DNA of 21,947 nucleotides, taken from positions 1 to 21,947 of the forward strand of contig DATFPQ010000222.1 of the NCBI GenBank assembly GCA_035264765.1, read 5' to 3'. The notes below the pieces were generated by a model that did no database searches, had not been told where the DNA came from, and saw only the letters and a list, made by a program, of their open reading frames with translations. Source of the stretch: DATFPQ01 sp035264765. GTDB lineage: Bacteria; Actinomycetota; Actinomycetes; Actinomycetales; Angustibacteraceae. This document shows positions 1 through 7,402 of this stretch, piece by piece. A program made the position numbers and the translations under genes. Each line of letters opens with the position of its first letter. Position 1 is the first letter of the stretch.

Positions 1-1
1 G

Positions 2-532
2 CTACTCCTGGACGTACGTGCTGGTCACACCGTCCTGGACGATCCGCAGGGTCTCCCGTCCCGCGACCTTCTCCAGCCGCCACCCGAGCAGCTGCTCCGG
101 GCCCTGGTAGCTGATCAAGCGAATCGACGACTCGCCCACGACCGCGATGCCGTCGTCGCGCCAGGAGCCGGCACCGAGCTCGGCCGTCCACACGTAGCGG
201 CTCGCGGTGAAGACCAGGGAGTACGCGTCGCCGTCCCCGGGGCCACCGTTCCACGCCCCGCGCAGCCGGCGCGGCACCGTCGCCTCATGGGCACGGGGGC
301 GGTCCGGCTTCGGGGTTCTGGTGACCCTCGTCGTCCTGGTCCTGCTGGTCCTGCTGGCCGTGCTGGTCGAGGGAGCGGGCGTCGTCGTCGGCGTGACCGT
401 TGGCGTCGACGACGTGGAGGTAGGCGTGGACACCCCCTTGACCGGCACGCTCGCCGTCGGCGCGCTCTGGCAGGCGACCGTGAGGGCGGCGACGGGTAGC
501 AGGCCCCAAGGATTCGGTTTCCTGGCTCTCAT
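2..532 (-). CDS. Probable secreted lipoprotein, unknown function
   Basis: A 176-residue protein. The N-terminus has a basic stretch (RARK), a hydrophobic segment (about residues 9-20) and Cys21 in the context LTVAC. This resembles a lipobox but is imperfect, because the -3 residue is Thr rather than Leu. Residues about 25-90 form a Thr/Ser/Pro/Arg-rich linker of low complexity, typical of surface-tethered actinobacterial proteins. The last 85 or so residues (from LRGAWNGG) look like a small beta-rich domain with repeated Trp/Tyr/Gly strands; I do not recognise a family. The stop codon (TAG) lies just inside the left edge, so the gene is complete. A purine-rich GGGGG lies 10-14 bases before the ATG, a weak ribosome site. 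It is divergent from the exonuclease gene, with a 408-base gap. Membrane anchoring is inference; function is unknown. Confidence 0.7.
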   Translation of the reverse strand: MRARKPNPWGLLPVAALTVACQSAPTASVPVKGVSTPTSTSSTPTVTPTTTPAPSTSTASRTSRTRTTRVTRTPKPDRPRAHEATVPRRLRGAWNGGPGDGDAYSLVFTASRYVWTAELGAGSWRDDGIAVVGESSIRLISYQGPEQLLGWRLEKVAGRETLRIVQDGVTSTYVQE

Positions 533-766
533 CTCGCGCTGCCCCCTGTGTGTTTCTTGCCCGGAATTCCCGCGACGTCCCCCGCGACGACGGAGCCGGC
601 AAAAAGATCAAGAAGCCCAGCCTGGAAATGGCGATCATCGTTGAGCGAGCGCGGAGAAAGGGAAGGAGCCGCAGGTGGGGCGGCCCAGGGCGGCGTCCGT
701 GGGTTTCACGGCGAGCCGTCTATTGTCGGTTCCCTCAGCAGGCTCCCAGTCGGCGAGGGTGCCGTC

Positions 767-779
767 TTCCGATTCGGAA
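767..779. repeat. 13-bp perfect palindrome (TTCCGA-T-TCGGAA)
   Basis: The 6-bp arms TTCCGA and TCGGAA are exact reverse complements around a single T. The symmetry and A/T-containing arms stand out in this GC-rich background, so it could be a small dimeric-regulator operator. No regulator can be assigned. Confidence 0.35.
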
Positions 780-928
780 AACTGCGCCTGCCGGCCATGG
801 CAAGCGCATTTCTTCATAGCAGGTCGTTCTTTCGCTCTGGGCCGATGGTCGATTGCCGGGGCGTGGCCCAGCGGAGGGGCCGAGCCCGACGTCACGGGAA
901 AATCCCCGCTGCCGCAGGCCCGACCCGC

Positions 929-934
929 TAGCCT
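929..934 (+). promoter_or_regulatory. Putative -10 (TAGCCT) for leaderless exonuclease mRNA
   Basis: TAGCCT fits TANNNT and is followed by exactly 6 bases (CCGCGG) and then the GTG start at 941, so transcription would begin at or next to the start codon. No Shine-Dalgarno sequence fits in that gap. No clear -35 is seen. The same geometry recurs at eight or more other genes here. Confidence 0.6.
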
Positions 935-940
935 CCGCGG

Positions 941-1888
941 GTGGCGACTCCCAGCGGCGGGCGGCTGCTCCTCCTCGACTCCGCCTCGCTGTACTTCCGC
1001 GCCTTCTACGGCGTCCCGGACTCGGTGCGGGCACCGGACGGCACGCCGGTCAACGCGGTGCGCGGCTTCCTCGACATGGTCGCCACCTTGGTCACGGCAC
1101 ACCGGCCGACCCGACTGGTGGCCTGCTGGGACGACGACTGGCGGCCGGCCTTCCGGGTGGCCGCCATCCCGTCGTACAAGGCGCACCGGCTGCGCGGCGA
1201 CGGCAACGCTGAGGACACCCCCGAGGGCCTGGAGCCGCAGGTGCCGATCGTCGTGGACGTCCTCGCGGCGCTGGGTGTCGCCCGGGTGGGGCACCCGGGG
1301 TTCGAGGCGGACGACGTCATCGCGACCCTGGCCGAGCGCGCCGCCCGCGCCGGGACGCCGGTCGACGTGGTCACCGGCGACCGAGACCTGTTCCAGCTCG
1401 TGGACGACGCCCGCTCGGTCCGCGTGCTGTACACCGCCGCGCGCGGCGTCAAGGACATCCACGTCGTCGACGAGGCCGAGCTGGTCCGGCGCTACGGCGT
1501 CCCGGACGGTCGCGCCTACGCCGCGATGGCCGCCCTGCGCGGCGACCCCAGCGACGGCCTGCCGGGCGTCCCCGGCATCGGCGAGAAGACGGCGGCGGCC
1601 CTCCTCTCCCGGTACGGCGACCTGGCCGGACTGCGCCGCGCTCTCGACGACGGCGACCGCGCGATTCGCGGCACCCAGCGGGCCCGGCTGGAGGCCGCCC
1701 GTGACTACCTCGACGTCGCGCCGTCGGTCGTCGACGTGGTCCGGGACGTGCCCCTCGACGAGATCCAGGACGCCGTGCCCGCCCAGCCCGCCGACCTGGC
1801 CGCGCTCGCCGGGCTGGCCGCCCGGTGGGGCCTGGCCTCCAGCGTCACGCGGGTCACCGCCGCGCTCGCCAAGGCCGCCCCCGGCTGA
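941..1888 (+). CDS. Stand-alone 5'-3' exonuclease (FEN/PolI N-terminal family)
   Basis: A 315-residue protein matching the 5'-nuclease domain of DNA polymerase I, without any polymerase domain. Acidic metal-binding positions are visible: Asp13 (LLDSAS), Asp64-66 (WDDDWR), Glu122/Asp124/Asp125 (FEADDV) and Asp147/Asp149 (TGDRDLFQL). The helix-three-turn-helix DNA-binding motif spans about 201-217 (GDPSDGLPGVPGIGEKT). The family removes 5' flaps and RNA primers during replication and repair, in the cytoplasm. The GTG start at 941 is chosen because the protein begins just before the conserved first strand and because a TANNNT box sits 6 bases upstream. It is convergent with helY, as is Rv2090 with Rv2092c in M. 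tuberculosis (from memory). All key residues look intact. Confidence 0.92.
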   Translation: MATPSGGRLLLLDSASLYFRAFYGVPDSVRAPDGTPVNAVRGFLDMVATLVTAHRPTRLVACWDDDWRPAFRVAAIPSYKAHRLRGDGNAEDTPEGLEPQVPIVVDVLAALGVARVGHPGFEADDVIATLAERAARAGTPVDVVTGDRDLFQLVDDARSVRVLYTAARGVKDIHVVDEAELVRRYGVPDGRAYAAMAALRGDPSDGLPGVPGIGEKTAAALLSRYGDLAGLRRALDDGDRAIRGTQRARLEAARDYLDVAPSVVDVVRDVPLDEIQDAVPAQPADLAALAGLAARWGLASSVTRVTAALAKAAPG

Positions 1889-1947
1889 CCCGGCTGACCC
1901 CCGCTGACCCCGACGGCGGCGCCTGCCCCGTTACCCAGCAGCAACCT

Positions 1948-2051
1948 CTTACTCACGAGCAACGCCGTTGCTCTTCAGCAACGCCACCGCCGGCGCTCGG
2001 CAGCCGAGTTCATGGCGCCGCTGACGAGCAATGGCGTCGCTGGAGAGTAAG
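1948..2051. repeat. Long imperfect inverted repeat in a convergent intergenic region
   Basis: The outer ends CTTACTC (1948-1954) and GAGTAAG (2045-2051) are exact reverse complements. The left arm and the reverse complement of the right arm remain alignable for about 40 bases (AGC-ACGCC-TTGCTC-TCAGC pattern). The left arm itself holds a perfect hairpin, GAGCAAC-GCC-GTTGCTC (1957-1973), and the centre holds CTCGG-CAG-CCGAG (1996-2008). It lies between the stop codons of the exonuclease and helY genes, so it may act as a bidirectional terminator or be a palindromic intergenic repeat. A related element is at 11313-11410. Confidence 0.6.
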
Positions 2052-2098
2052 GGTCAGCCGCCGTCGGACGGTCGATGGTCGTGGGCCTGGACGACGCG

Positions 2099-4876
2099 TC
2101 AGCTCAGCGACGTGTGCGCGACGACGCCACGCAGGACGCCGTCGACGGCCTGCTGGGCGGACCGCCGCACGCCGGGGTCGTCGGCCGCGTCGGCCACCTG
2201 CCCGAGCAGGTCCACCAGCTGCTTGCAGCGGCGCACGAAGTCGCCCGCAGCGAGGTCGGTGTCGCGCAGCACGGTGTCGAGGTTGTGCCCGCGGGCCCAG
2301 CGCTGCATCGCCCAGGCCAGGCCCGGGTCCGGCTCGCGCAGGGTGGACAGCCGGTACGTGCTCTCCAGCGCCTGCAGGTCCGACCACACCCGCATCGTCT
2401 GCTCCAGCGCGTCGCCGACCCGGCCGCTCGGCAGCCGCGGCGCCGGCCCCTCCTCACGGCGCGACTCGTGCACCAGGGCGGACAGGCACGCGGCCAGCCC
2501 TGGCCCGTCCAGGCCGGTCCAGACGCCGGCCCGCAGGCACTCCGACGCGAGCAGGTCGTGCTCGGTGTAGAGCCGGCGCAGCCGCGAGCCGTGCCGGGTC
2601 ACCCGGACCCCGTCGGCGTTGGTCTCCAGGTAGCCGAGGTCGGACAGCACGTCGCAGACCCGGTCGAAGGTGCGCGCAACCGAGTTGGTCCGCCCCTCGA
2701 TCCGCCGGCGCAGAGCCTGCGTCTCGCGGTCCAGCCGGGTGTACCGCTCCGCCCAGCGCGCGTGCTCCTCCCGGTCCTGGCACGCGTGGCACGGGTGCGA
2801 GCGCATCCGGCGGCGCAGCTCCACGAGCAGCTCGTCCTCGCCCGGGTGCACGCCGTCGGCCGTGCCGTTGCGGCGCCCCCGGGACGGCTGGTCCTCCGGG
2901 ACCGCCTGGCGCAGCGTCGACGCGAGGTCGCGCCGGGCCTGCGGGCTGCGCGGGTTAAAGCCCCTGGGCAGCCGGACGCTGCCGACCGTCTCCACCGGCG
3001 AGGTCACCTCGGCCAGCGTGAGGCGGCGCAGCTGCCGGTCGATTCCCAGCACGCTGGGCCGCGGGCCGTCAAGGCCGGCGGTCCGGTCCGGCTCGACGAC
3101 GACCGCGTAGCCCGCACGCCGCCCACCGGGCACCCGGATGACGTCGCCGACGCGCAGCTGCTCCAGGCTCTGCGCCGTCTCGGCCCGCTGCGACCCCTGG
3201 CGCTGCCGCGACAGCGCGGCCTCACGGTCGCTGATCGCCCGGCGCAGGCCGGCGTACTCCGAGAAGTCTCCGAGGTGACTGGTCATCGCCCGCGCGTAGC
3301 CGTCCAGCGCCTCCTCCTGGGTGCGGACCTGCTTGGCCAGTCCCACGACCGCCCGGTCGGCCTGGAACTGCGCGAAGGAGGTCTCCAGCACCTCGCGGGC
3401 GCGGTCGCGGCCGACCTGGGCCACCAGGTTGACGGCCATGTTGTACGTCGGGCGAAAGCTCGACCGCAGCGGATACGTGCGGGCCGAGGCCAGTCCGGCG
3501 ACGGCGCGCGGGTCCAGCCCGGGCTGCCACAGGACGACCGCGTGCCCCTCCGGGTCGATGCCTCGGCGCCCGGCGCGGCCGGTGAGCTGGGTGAACTCCC
3601 CCGGCGTCACGTCGGCGTGCGTCTCTCCGTTCCACTTCACCAGCTTCTCGAGCACCACGCTGCGGGCCGGCATGTTGATGCCCAGGGCCAGCGTCTCGGT
3701 GGCGAAGACGCACCGGACCAGACCGCGCACGAACAGCTGCTCGACCACCTCCTTGAAGCTCGGCAGCAGGCCGGCGTGGTGCGCGGCGATGCCCCGCGTG
3801 AGGCCCTCGAGCCAGTCCCAGTACCCCAGCACGTCCAGGTCCTCGGACGGCACGTCCGCGGTGTGCCGCTCGGCGACGTCGCGGATCTCGTCCGCCTCTT
3901 CCGGGGTCGTGAGCCGCAGACCGGTGTCCAGGCACTGCCGGACGGCGGCATCGCAGCCGGCCCGGCTGAAGATAAAGGTGATCGCGGGCAGCAGCCCGGC
4001 AGCGTCGAGACGCTCCACGACCTCAACCCGGCCAGGGACGCCAAACCCGAGGCCACCGTGCCGGCGCGGCCCGCCGTGCTGACCGCGGGAGCGGCCCCGT
4101 CCACCGCGCACGTGCGAGCGCTGGTGACGCTCGTACCGGGCGTCGTCGCGGGCGAGCTCCAGCAGCTTCGGGTTGACGGCGACCTCGCCGCCACCGGCGT
4201 CGACGAACAGGTCGTGCAGCTTGGTACCTACCATCACGTGCTGGAACAGCGGCACCGGCCGGTGCTCCTCGACGACGACCTCGGTGTCGCCGCGGACGGT
4301 GTCGAGCCAGGCGCCGAACTCCTCTGCATTGCTGACCGTCGCTGACAGCGACACCAGCTGGACGTCCTCGGCGAGGTGGATGATCACCTCTTCCCAGACG
4401 GCGCCGCGGAACCGGTCGGCGAGGTAGTGCACCTCGTCCATGACCACGAAGCCGAGCCCGGCAAGCGTCGGCGACCCGGCGTAGAGCATGTTGCGGAGAA
4501 CCTCGGTCGTCATGACGACGACCGGCGCCTCGCCGTTGACCGTGGTGTCGCCGGTGAGCAGGCCGACCCGGTCGGAGCCGTGCACCGCCACCAGGTCGTT
4601 GTACTTCTGGTTGGACAGCGCCTTGATCGGCGTCGTGTAGAACGCCTTGCGGCCGGCCGCCAGGGCGAGGTGCACCGCGAACTCACCGACGACCGTCTTG
4701 CCCGCTCCCGTGGGCGCCGCCACGAGAACCCCGCGGCCCTCCTCCAGGGCGGTGCACGCACGGATCTGGAACTCGTCCAGCTCCAGGTCCAGGCCCGCCC
4801 GGAACGCTGCCAGCAGCGTCCTGGACTCTGCCTGCCGACGACGGGCAGCGGCGAACCGCACCGCGGGCGAGGACAT
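2099..4876 (-). CDS. helY: HelY-like DEAD/DEAH-box (Ski2/Mtr4-type) helicase
   Basis: A 925-residue superfamily 2 helicase. Visible motifs in order: Walker A APTGAGKT (54-61), TTPIKALSNQK (81-91), DEVH box (147-150), SAT (178-180), FIFSRAGCD (301-309), the HHAGLLP region (366-372) and motif VI QLTGRAGRRG (430-439). The long C-terminal half matches the accessory region of the Ski2/Mtr4/DOB1 group, with a final helical DSHCT-type domain. The family unwinds RNA or DNA in an ATP-dependent way and is likely involved in RNA metabolism; the exact bacterial substrate is not settled. Residues about 250-275 form a Gly/Arg/His-rich insertion between the two RecA domains. The ATG at 4876 is supported by a TAGCCT box 6 bases upstream. 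The lipid-kinase gene ends 9 bases before this start. Confidence 0.93.
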   Translation of the reverse strand: MSSPAVRFAAARRRQAESRTLLAAFRAGLDLELDEFQIRACTALEEGRGVLVAAPTGAGKTVVGEFAVHLALAAGRKAFYTTPIKALSNQKYNDLVAVHGSDRVGLLTGDTTVNGEAPVVVMTTEVLRNMLYAGSPTLAGLGFVVMDEVHYLADRFRGAVWEEVIIHLAEDVQLVSLSATVSNAEEFGAWLDTVRGDTEVVVEEHRPVPLFQHVMVGTKLHDLFVDAGGGEVAVNPKLLELARDDARYERHQRSHVRGGRGRSRGQHGGPRRHGGLGFGVPGRVEVVERLDAAGLLPAITFIFSRAGCDAAVRQCLDTGLRLTTPEEADEIRDVAERHTADVPSEDLDVLGYWDWLEGLTRGIAAHHAGLLPSFKEVVEQLFVRGLVRCVFATETLALGINMPARSVVLEKLVKWNGETHADVTPGEFTQLTGRAGRRGIDPEGHAVVLWQPGLDPRAVAGLASARTYPLRSSFRPTYNMAVNLVAQVGRDRAREVLETSFAQFQADRAVVGLAKQVRTQEEALDGYARAMTSHLGDFSEYAGLRRAISDREAALSRQRQGSQRAETAQSLEQLRVGDVIRVPGGRRAGYAVVVEPDRTAGLDGPRPSVLGIDRQLRRLTLAEVTSPVETVGSVRLPRGFNPRSPQARRDLASTLRQAVPEDQPSRGRRNGTADGVHPGEDELLVELRRRMRSHPCHACQDREEHARWAERYTRLDRETQALRRRIEGRTNSVARTFDRVCDVLSDLGYLETNADGVRVTRHGSRLRRLYTEHDLLASECLRAGVWTGLDGPGLAACLSALVHESRREEGPAPRLPSGRVGDALEQTMRVWSDLQALESTYRLSTLREPDPGLAWAMQRWARGHNLDTVLRDTDLAAGDFVRRCKQLVDLLGQVADAADDPGVRRSAQQAVDGVLRGVVAHTSLS

Positions 4877-4882
4877 GGCGTC

Positions 4883-4888
4883 AGGCTA
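4883..4888 (-). promoter_or_regulatory. Putative -10 (TAGCCT) of helY, overlapping the upstream stop codon
   Basis: On the minus strand TAGCCT runs 4888 to 4883, followed by 6 bases (GACGCC) and the helY ATG at 4876. The first three bases of this hexamer are the TAG stop codon of the lipid-kinase gene. No Shine-Dalgarno is present before helY. This suggests a private leaderless helY transcript in addition to any read-through. Confidence 0.55.
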
Positions 4889-5818
4889 CGTCAGGCCTGG
4901 CCGGTGCTCCTGTCGAGGCACCAGCACGCCCAGGGCGGCGGGGACGACCTCCACCTCCACCGGCAGCGGGCCGAACCGCTCGCCGTCCGCGTACGCCACC
5001 ACCCCCGGCGTCGACAGCCGCACCCGCCGGGCCCGCCGGACGGTGACCGCAGGGTGGCTGGTGTGGCTGCCGTTGAACACCCGCGGGTAGACCCGCACCA
5101 GCGCCGGCACGGACAGCGGGCCGGCCACCAGGACGTCCAGCAGGCCGTCGTCGTACGAGGCGTCGGGCGTGATCCGCATGCCGCCGCCGTAGCTGGTGCC
5201 GTTGCCGACGGCGACCAGCACCGCCTCGGTGCGCCAGAGCTCGCCGTCCAGCTCGATCTCGTACGGCAGCGGGCGGAAGACCGGCAGCTCGCGCGCGATC
5301 GCCAGGTTGTAACGCATCCGGCCGCGCGGCCACGACCACCCGTTCGCCCGCTCATTGACGACGGCGTCGAACCCGCCGCACAGCACGCCGACGAACCACC
5401 GCGAGACCCCGCTCGCCGACGTCCCCCGAACGGCGTCGATCCGGCGCACGTGTCCGGCCCGGACAACCTCCGCCGCGGCGGCCGCGTCGCGCACCGGCAG
5501 CCCCAGCGTCGTGGCGACGTCGTTGCCGGTCCCCGCGGCCACCACGCCGAGCGGTACGTCGGTGCCCGCCACCGCATTCACGCCGACGTTGACCATGCCG
5601 TCCCCGCCGACGACCACGAGAGCATCCAGGCCGGCGGCCACTGCGGAGCGTGCGCGGTCCAGGGTCTCGGCGGCGCTCTCGCTGCTCAGCTCCACCAGCT
5701 CGCAGCCGTCGGCCGCCAGCCGCGCGGTCACCTCGGCACCCAGCCTTCGACCGCGTCCCGCTCCGGACGTGGGATTGACGGCGATCGCGATGCGTCGCGC
5801 TCCGGGGCGGGGCGTCAC
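4886..5818 (-). CDS. Diacylglycerol kinase-like lipid kinase (DagK/YegS family)
   Basis: A 310-residue protein of the DAGK catalytic family, which phosphorylates diacylglycerol or related lipids with ATP at the membrane face and feeds phosphatidic acid back to lipid synthesis. Visible motifs: NPTSGAGRGR (15-24), the nucleotide-binding GGDG (71-74, here GGDGM rather than GGDGT) and GTGND (96-100). A second, beta-rich domain follows with GNGTSYGGGM and DDGLLDV, as usual for the fold. The open frame continues far upstream through tatC in a shadow frame, so the start must be chosen. GTG at 5818 begins just before the first strand and lies 7 bases after a TAGCGT box. The gene sits 44 bases downstream of tatC and 9 bases upstream of helY. 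The Met in place of Thr in GGDGT should be tolerated, but substrate preference cannot be read off. Confidence 0.88.
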   Translation of the reverse strand: MTPRPGARRIAIAVNPTSGAGRGRRLGAEVTARLAADGCELVELSSESAAETLDRARSAVAAGLDALVVVGGDGMVNVGVNAVAGTDVPLGVVAAGTGNDVATTLGLPVRDAAAAAEVVRAGHVRRIDAVRGTSASGVSRWFVGVLCGGFDAVVNERANGWSWPRGRMRYNLAIARELPVFRPLPYEIELDGELWRTEAVLVAVGNGTSYGGGMRITPDASYDDGLLDVLVAGPLSVPALVRVYPRVFNGSHTSHPAVTVRRARRVRLSTPGVVAYADGERFGPLPVEVEVVPAALGVLVPRQEHRPGLT

Positions 5819-5825
5819 GCCGCGA

Positions 5826-5831
5826 ACGCTA
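5826..5831 (-). promoter_or_regulatory. Putative -10 (TAGCGT) of the lipid-kinase gene
   Basis: On the minus strand TAGCGT (5831 to 5826) is followed by 7 bases (TCGCGGC) and the GTG at 5818. This is the leaderless geometry seen elsewhere in the window, and it is the main evidence for choosing this start in a frame that stays open far upstream. Confidence 0.55.
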
Positions 5832-5862
5832 GCGAACTCCCGGGGCCGCCGGACGGGCGACG

Positions 5863-6687
5863 TCAGAGCTCGCTGGCCTCGTCGTCCGCGAGGTTCGCCA
5901 GCTCGTCCTCGCCGGCGCGGCGGGCCCGGCGGCGGTCGATGAGCAGGCAGATCGCGATGGCGGCGCCGAACAGCAGGCACATCGCCCCGGCCAGGATGCA
6001 CATCGTCGTGGCCTCGGGCGTGGGTGTCGCGATCGCCGCGAACAGGAAGCAGGCGAAGACCGTGACCCGCCACTGGCGCACCAGAGCGCGGCCGCTGAGA
6101 ACGCCCACCATGTTGAGGGCGACGAGAAGCACCGGGATCACGAACGCGATGCCAAAGGCCAGGATGATTCGCGTCACGAAGGAGAAGTACGTGTTCGCCG
6201 AGATGAAGATGGTGCCGCCTGAGGGCACGAAGTCGCTGAAGAACTGGATCGCCTTGGGCAGGGCCCACCAGGCCAGGGCCGCCCCACCCAGGAACAGGGG
6301 CAGCGAGACGGCGACGAACCCGAACGAGTAACGACGCTCCTTGCGCGTCAGGCCCGGTGTGACGAAGGCCCACAGCTGGTACAGCCAGACCGGTGAGGCC
6401 AGCACCAAGCCCGTGAGGATCGACAGCTGAATCTTCAGGTTGAACGGTGAGGCGACGTCACCGAAGTTGATCGAGATGAACTGGGGTCCGCGCTCGGCTT
6501 GGATGGTTTTGATCGGGCGGATCAGCGCCTCGATCACCCAGTCGTAGAGGAACCAGCCGACGACCGCTCCGAGCAGGATGGCGATCGCCGAGCGCACGAC
6601 GCGGCGCCGCAACTCGGTGAGGTGCTCGCGCAGCGCCATGCGCCCCTCGGGGTCACGGCGTCGTCGTCGCGTGGTGGGTACGGCCAT
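5863..6687 (-). CDS. tatC: Twin-arginine translocase subunit TatC
   Basis: A 274-residue integral membrane protein with the six-helix pattern of TatC, which recognises twin-arginine signal peptides and, with TatA, exports folded proteins. The hallmark cytoplasmic N-terminal motif LREHLTELRRR (19-29) is present, followed by the first membrane helix (about 33-48). The first cytoplasmic loop SPVWLYQLWAFVTPGLTRKERR (98-119) carries the conserved Phe-x-x-Pro-Gly-Leu and Glu residues used in signal recognition. A charged Arg/Asp/Glu-rich C-tail follows the last helix. ATG at 6687 is used, 41 bases after the tatA stop; no strong ribosome site is seen. It probably belongs to one transcription unit with tatA. 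A TatB gene is not visible here, as is usual for this locus in actinobacteria. Confidence 0.96.
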   Translation of the reverse strand: MAVPTTRRRRRDPEGRMALREHLTELRRRVVRSAIAILLGAVVGWFLYDWVIEALIRPIKTIQAERGPQFISINFGDVASPFNLKIQLSILTGLVLASPVWLYQLWAFVTPGLTRKERRYSFGFVAVSLPLFLGGAALAWWALPKAIQFFSDFVPSGGTIFISANTYFSFVTRIILAFGIAFVIPVLLVALNMVGVLSGRALVRQWRVTVFACFLFAAIATPTPEATTMCILAGAMCLLFGAAIAICLLIDRRRARRAGEDELANLADDEASEL

Positions 6688-6728
6688 GTCAGGTCACCCG
6701 GATAGAGCCGGTGGAGCCAGGGAGAGGC

Positions 6729-7025
6729 TCAGGCGCCGCGCCGCTGCTCGCGCTGCCGGTCGACGTCGTCTGTCCCGGTCGAGTCGGTGCGTGGCGCGGT
6801 GCCGGGCCCCGTGCTATTGCGGTCGTCGACGACCCGGCCCTCGATCGGTCCCCGCGGCGGCGTCTCGTCGTCGTCCTCGCGCATCTCCTTGACCTCGGAC
6901 TTGAAGATCCGCATGGACCGGCCGAGACCTCGCGCCGCCTCGGGCAGCTTCTTGCCACCGAACAGCAGCAGGATGACCACCAGGATGATCAGCAGGTGGG
7001 GACCGTCAAGAAGGTTTCGAAACAC
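6729..7025 (-). CDS. tatA: Twin-arginine translocase subunit TatA
   Basis: A 98-residue protein with classic TatA architecture. A short N-terminus is followed by one membrane helix (about 10-22), the hinge and motif FGGKKLPEAARGLG (22-35), an amphipathic helix (about 35-50, RSMRIFKSEVKEM) and then a hydrophilic acidic tail rich in Asp, Thr and Arg. TatA oligomers form the pore or membrane-thinning patch for folded-protein export. The start is GTG at 7025; a more upstream start would break the family's short N-terminus. It lies 41 bases before tatC on the same strand. Confidence 0.95.
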   Translation of the reverse strand: MFRNLLDGPHLLIILVVILLLFGGKKLPEAARGLGRSMRIFKSEVKEMREDDDETPPRGPIEGRVVDDRNSTGPGTAPRTDSTGTDDVDRQREQRRGA

Positions 7026-7064
7026 GATGGCTCGCCGCCCTAGGGTGGTGGATACGTCTTCGGC

Positions 7065-7367
7065 TCAGCGTACGCGCCCCGGAGCGCGGCGGCCGCTCCC
7101 CGCGGGGAATCGGCGGTGTCCTGCCCGCGACGGTCGGTGCCCTGCCCGGGACTGCCCAGGGTCCGGCAGGGTGCTGGGGTCGGCCAGCACCGAGGACGCC
7201 GGCTGGTAGCGCTCCGGCATCTGCTCCAGGACCGGGCCGACCAGCTCGGCACTACGGCCAAGCTCGTGCCCGAGCCCGATGGCCTTGCGCAGGACTCGCC
7301 AGCTCAGCCACCCGAGCACGACGACGGCGGCCAGCACGAGCAGCACCCACAGCAGGACCCATCTCAC
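7065..7367 (-). CDS. Small single-pass membrane protein, unknown function
   Basis: A 100-residue protein beginning VRWVLLWVLLVL, with one strong N-terminal membrane helix (about residues 3-22). A basic/amphipathic stretch (WRVLRKAIGLGHEL) follows, then a Pro/Arg/Gly-rich tail with a short internal repeat (AGHRPSRAGHRRF). I do not recognise the family. The open frame extends 129 codons upstream across the zinc-ribbon gene, but that part is a shadow. GTG at 7367 sits exactly 7 bases after a TACGCT box, which argues the gene is real and fixes its start. It is between the zinc-ribbon gene (35 bases upstream) and tatA (39 bases downstream). The layout, helix then basic amphipathic stretch, is superficially Tat-like, but no FGxxKLPE motif is present, so I would not call it a Tat subunit. 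Confidence 0.65.
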   Translation of the reverse strand: MRWVLLWVLLVLAAVVVLGWLSWRVLRKAIGLGHELGRSAELVGPVLEQMPERYQPASSVLADPSTLPDPGQSRAGHRPSRAGHRRFPAGSGRRAPGRVR

Positions 7368-7374
7368 GCCGCCC

Positions 7375-7380
7375 AGCGTA
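7375..7380 (-). promoter_or_regulatory. Putative -10 (TACGCT) of the small membrane gene
   Basis: On the minus strand TACGCT (7380 to 7375) is followed by 7 bases (GGGCGGC) and GTG at 7367. It matches TANNNT and the 6-7-base spacing typical of leaderless starts in this window. Confidence 0.5.
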
Positions 7381-7402
7381 GGGGCCGTGGCCGCCGGTGC
7401 GG

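Larger units (their letters stand above)
533..940. other. 408-base intergenic region between divergent genes
   Basis: No convincing gene. Open frames crossing it are extensions of shadow frames of the exonuclease gene. Part of it (about 590-660) is visibly less GC-rich than the flanks. It contains a perfect odd palindrome at 767-779, a TTGTCGGTT sequence at 723-731 and, at its right end, the -10-like element of the exonuclease gene. Nothing else is recognisable. Confidence 0.6.

Noticed and set aside
635..1462. Long minus-strand open frame overlapping the exonuclease gene
   Set aside because: Arg/Val/His-rich shadow of a high-GC gene; no family motif, while the plus strand encodes a clear 5'-3' nuclease.
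2075..4345. Very long plus-strand open frame (756 codons) opposite helY
   Set aside because: Antisense shadow from strong GC bias at codon position 3; composition is His/Gln/Arg/Val low-complexity and helY motifs on the minus strand are complete.
5819..6373. N-terminal extension of the lipid-kinase frame through tatC
   Set aside because: The extra 185 codons are an out-of-frame reading of tatC; GTG at 5818 with its own -10-like box is the sensible start.
7065..7367. Small membrane protein as an extra TatA/TatB
   Set aside because: It lacks the FGxxKLPE hinge and the typical amphipathic helix, so only a generic single-pass membrane call is supported.
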